Program-made: the position numbers and the translations under genes
The notes under the pieces: generated by a model
What the model was told of the DNA's origin: nothing
What the model saw: only the letters and a program-made list of their open reading frames with translations
Databases searched by the model: none
Shown: piece after piece, positions 61,926-64,000 of the stretch
Layout: the number at the start of each line of letters is the position of its first letter
Position numbering within the stretch: the first letter of the stretch is position 1
NCBI RefSeq assembly: GCF_018070045.1
Contig: NZ_JAGPYK010000018.1
Location: forward strand, 62,001-126,000
Source of the DNA: Micromonospora sp. U21
GTDB taxonomy: Bacteria > Actinomycetota > Actinomycetes > Mycobacteriales > Micromonosporaceae
Length of the DNA: 64,000 nucleotides
Reading direction: 5' to 3'

Positions 61926-63206
61926 ATGAGTGGGTTTGCTGCCGTCGATGTCATTCGGGTGAAGCGGGACGGGGGTGTGCTGTCGGACGCGCAGATCGAC
62001 TGGGTGCTGGATGCGTACACCCGGGGGGTGGTGGCCGAGGAGCAGATGTCCGCGCTGGCCATGGCGATCCTGCTCAACGGCATGACCGGCCCGGAGATCG
62101 CCCGGTGGACCGCCGCGATGATCGCCAGCGGTGAGCGGCTGGACCTCTCGGCGGTGCGCCGCCCGACGGTCGACAAGCACTCCACCGGCGGCGTCGGCGA
62201 CAAGATCACTCTGCCGCTCACCCCGCTGGTGGCGGCGTGCGGCGCGGCCGTGCCGCAGCTGAGCGGGCGCGGCCTCGGGCACACCGGCGGCACGCTGGAC
62301 AAGCTGGAGTCCATCCCGGGCTGGCGGGCCGCGCTCAGCAACGACGAGTTCATCACCCAGCTCGGCGACGTCGGCGCCGTGATCTGCGCGGCCGGCGCCG
62401 GGCTCGCCCCCGCCGACCGCAAGCTGTACGCACTGCGCGACGTCACCGGCACCGTGGAGGCGATCCCGCTGATCGCCAGCTCGATCATGAGCAAGAAGAT
62501 CGCCGAGGGCACCGGTGCGCTGGTCCTCGACGTCAAGGTCGGCTCGGGCGCCTTCATGAAGTCCGTCGACCAGGCACGTGAGCTGGCCCGCACCATGGTG
62601 GAGCTGGGTGGTGCGCACGGCGTGCGGACGGTCGCCCTGCTCACCGACATGTCCACCCCGCTCGGCCTGGCGATCGGCAACGCGGTCGAGGTGACCGAGT
62701 CGCTCGAGGTGCTGGCCGGAGGCGGCCCGGCCGACGTGGTGGAGCTGACGCTGGCCCTGGCCCGGGAGATGCTCGACGCCGCCGGCCTGCCGGACGTCGA
62801 TCCGGCAGCGGCGCTGCGGGACGGCCGGGCGATGGACTCCTGGCGGGCGATGATCCGGGCGCAGGGCGGCGACCCGGACGCGCCGATGCCGGCCGCCCCG
62901 GAGATCGAGGTGGTCCGCGCCGAGCAGGACGGGCACGTGGCGGCCGTCGACGCGTACGCCATGGGGGTGGCGGCGTGGCGGCTCGGCGCGGGCCGGGCCC
63001 GCAAGGAGGACCCGGTCAGCGTGCCGGCCGGGGTGGTGCTGCACAAGCGGCCCGGCGATCCGGTGCGGGCCGGTGACGTCCTCTACGAGCTGCGCGCCGA
63101 GGACCGGGCGCGGATCCCGGCGGCGCTCGCGGAGGCCGCCAGCGCGGTGCGGATCGCGCCGACCGCGCCGGTGCCGACGCCGCTGGTCATCGAGCGGATC
63201 GGCTGA
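61926..63206 (+). CDS. deoA: Thymidine/pyrimidine-nucleoside phosphorylase
   Basis: 426 aa. It phosphorolyses thymidine or deoxyuridine to base and deoxyribose-1-phosphate. Motifs: DAQIDWVLDAYTRGVV, TVDKHSTGGVGDKITL for phosphate, and the family signature SGRGLGHTGGTLDKLESIPG. The C-terminal domain is complete. It starts 12 nt after cdd with GGAAGAAC before the ATG, so it is the last gene of the salvage operon. It uses the uridine/deoxyuridine released by Cdd. Confidence 0.95.
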   Translation: MSGFAAVDVIRVKRDGGVLSDAQIDWVLDAYTRGVVAEEQMSALAMAILLNGMTGPEIARWTAAMIASGERLDLSAVRRPTVDKHSTGGVGDKITLPLTPLVAACGAAVPQLSGRGLGHTGGTLDKLESIPGWRAALSNDEFITQLGDVGAVICAAGAGLAPADRKLYALRDVTGTVEAIPLIASSIMSKKIAEGTGALVLDVKVGSGAFMKSVDQARELARTMVELGGAHGVRTVALLTDMSTPLGLAIGNAVEVTESLEVLAGGGPADVVELTLALAREMLDAAGLPDVDPAAALRDGRAMDSWRAMIRAQGGDPDAPMPAAPEIEVVRAEQDGHVAAVDAYAMGVAAWRLGAGRARKEDPVSVPAGVVLHKRPGDPVRAGDVLYELRAEDRARIPAALAEAASAVRIAPTAPVPTPLVIERIG

Positions 63207-63252
63207 CTCGGCCCGAGGTCGGGGCGGCGTGGTGCCGGTCACCAGGGAGCGC

Positions 63253-63258
63253 TATTCT
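63253..63258 (+). promoter_or_regulatory. -10 box of DUF4272-like gene
   Basis: TATTCT fits TAnnnT and lies 27-32 nt before the TTG start. Confidence 0.5.
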
Positions 63259-63284
63259 CGCAGGCCAAGGGGGGATAGCCGGCC

Positions 63285-63998
63285 TTGAGCCGTCGCGAGC
63301 AGACAGGAAAATTTGCCGTGACCGTACCTGCCCCCAACCCACGCGAGGTGCGCGAGGCGAGCCTGGACGAGTTGTCCCGGCTCGGCCTGCCGTTGCCGCC
63401 AGCCCAATTCCCGCTCGTCTGGGAGCCGGGTGACGAGATCGAGCTGCGCCCCACGGTGGAGATCGAGGCGCGGATCGCCGTGCTGCACCTGATCCTGGCC
63501 CGCTGCTTCGGGATGCCCCCGCAGGCGGCGATGACCTGGCTGCTCGGCTCGCACCTGATGGAGATGGTGACCCCGCCGGAGTGGCAGTTCGTGATCGGCG
63601 GCAAGGGCGACCACCGCTCGTTCGTGCTGCACCACGACGCGCTGTTCGCGCTGGCCTGGGTGCTCGGGCTGAGCAAGCAGCTCGACCCGACCCTCGCCGT
63701 CGACGAGCGGCTGGTCGAGCGGCTGCCGCACATCGCCGAGGGGGAGACGTTCCCGCGCTGGCGGTCCCGGATCCTCGCCGCGCCGCAGCATCCCGCCGAC
63801 GCGGCCGCGCTGCTCGACCTGCACTACTGCCTGGACTGGGCCTACCTGGAGACCGAGCGGGTCGGGCGGTCGCTGCCCGGGCTGGTCGACGCGAACGCGA
63901 TCGGGCAGCGGCGCTGGGCGCTGGAGTGGGCGGTGGTCCTGCGCGGGCCGTACCACGATGAGCCACCCGGCTGGGAAGAGGTCGACCTCTCCACCTGA
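63285..63998 (+). CDS. DUF4272-like protein
   Basis: 237 aa, soluble, mostly helical. The pattern REASLDELSRLGLPLPPAQF, then LRPTVEIEARIAVLHLILAR and QRRWALEWAVVLRGPY matches DUF4272 proteins, whose function is unknown. The TTG at 63285 has AAGGGGGG 8-9 nt upstream and a TATTCT box before it; a GTG at 63318 is the alternative start. The stop codon lies two bases before the window end, so the gene is complete. It has its own promoter and is outside the nucleoside operon. Confidence 0.75.
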   Translation: MSRREQTGKFAVTVPAPNPREVREASLDELSRLGLPLPPAQFPLVWEPGDEIELRPTVEIEARIAVLHLILARCFGMPPQAAMTWLLGSHLMEMVTPPEWQFVIGGKGDHRSFVLHHDALFALAWVLGLSKQLDPTLAVDERLVERLPHIAEGETFPRWRSRILAAPQHPADAAALLDLHYCLDWAYLETERVGRSLPGLVDANAIGQRRWALEWAVVLRGPYHDEPPGWEEVDLST

Positions 63999-64000
63999 GG

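Noticed and set aside
57963-63242. A 1759-aa open frame on the minus strand across the nucleoside operon
   Set aside because: It is the antisense shadow of well-identified genes, rich in His/Arg/Gly low complexity, and has no domain. Very high GC leaves such frames open.

Overview
The window is a 64 kb stretch of very GC-rich actinobacterial chromosome. Codon third positions are nearly all G or C, GTG starts are frequent, many genes meet in 4-bp ATGA/GTGA overlaps, and many promoters look like TAnnnT placed 6-8 nt before a start codon (leaderless mRNAs). The order rimJ-sepX-tRNA-Ala, PMT/rsmI, metG-tatD-rsmA-ispE, tRNA-Gln-glmU-prs-rplY-pth is the core order known from mycobacteria and streptomycetes. 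The gene style (small Cys-rich WPC protein, tandem DUF4383 genes, frequent intergenic palindromes) points to Micromonosporaceae, most likely Micromonospora or a close relative. That placement is inference from gene content only.

Layout: 1-2.1 kb holds rimJ, the divisome gene sepX and tRNA-Ala(CGC). 2.1-3.76 kb is a small decayed integrative element in that tRNA gene: a 27-bp duplication of the tRNA 3' end, an integrase fragment, a frameshifted gene and a 51-aa membrane micro-ORF. 3.8-14 kb is accessory: deaminase plus F420-type oxidoreductase, an Lrp/AsnC gene lacking its HTH, a Gfo/Idh/MocA protein without its usual catalytic Lys, a di-iron ferritin-like protein, a phosphopantetheinyl transferase, and a secreted VWA protein with a membrane partner. 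14.1-14.23 kb carries a promoter plus two strong hairpins that look like an unannotated ~95-nt small RNA. 14.3-27 kb is core: protein O-mannosyltransferase, rsmI, metG, tatD, rsmA, a Uma2-family protein, ispE and an ABC-F ATPase. 27-30.2 kb has two DUF4383 membrane proteins, a TetR regulator and a fatty acid desaturase.

30.6-38.4 kb has tRNA-Gln(TTG), glmU, prs, rplY, pth, then a PAP-phosphatase-like gene followed by cysD-cysN (ATP sulfurylase). 38.5-40.6 kb is galE-galK. 40.8-45.5 kb has a CorC-type CBS protein without its membrane domain, trpS, a 2'-5' RNA ligase-type protein, a YihY/BrkB membrane protein and a GntR regulator. 46.1-54.9 kb is an alpha-glucan/maltodextrin locus: GH13 alpha-glucosidase and LacI regulator on one strand, malE-malF-malG and a second GH13 enzyme on the other, with paired operators between. 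No ATPase is present, so it probably borrows a shared one (MsiK-type) encoded elsewhere.

55.4-63.2 kb is a nucleoside uptake and salvage operon: BMP-type binding lipoprotein, double-NBD ATPase (apparently with a CTG start), two permeases, a cytidine deaminase with an unexplained C-terminal extension, and thymidine phosphorylase. Imported nucleosides would be deaminated and phosphorolysed in the cell. The window ends with a complete DUF4272-like gene. No CRISPR array, complete transposase, rRNA operon or biosynthetic gene cluster was seen.
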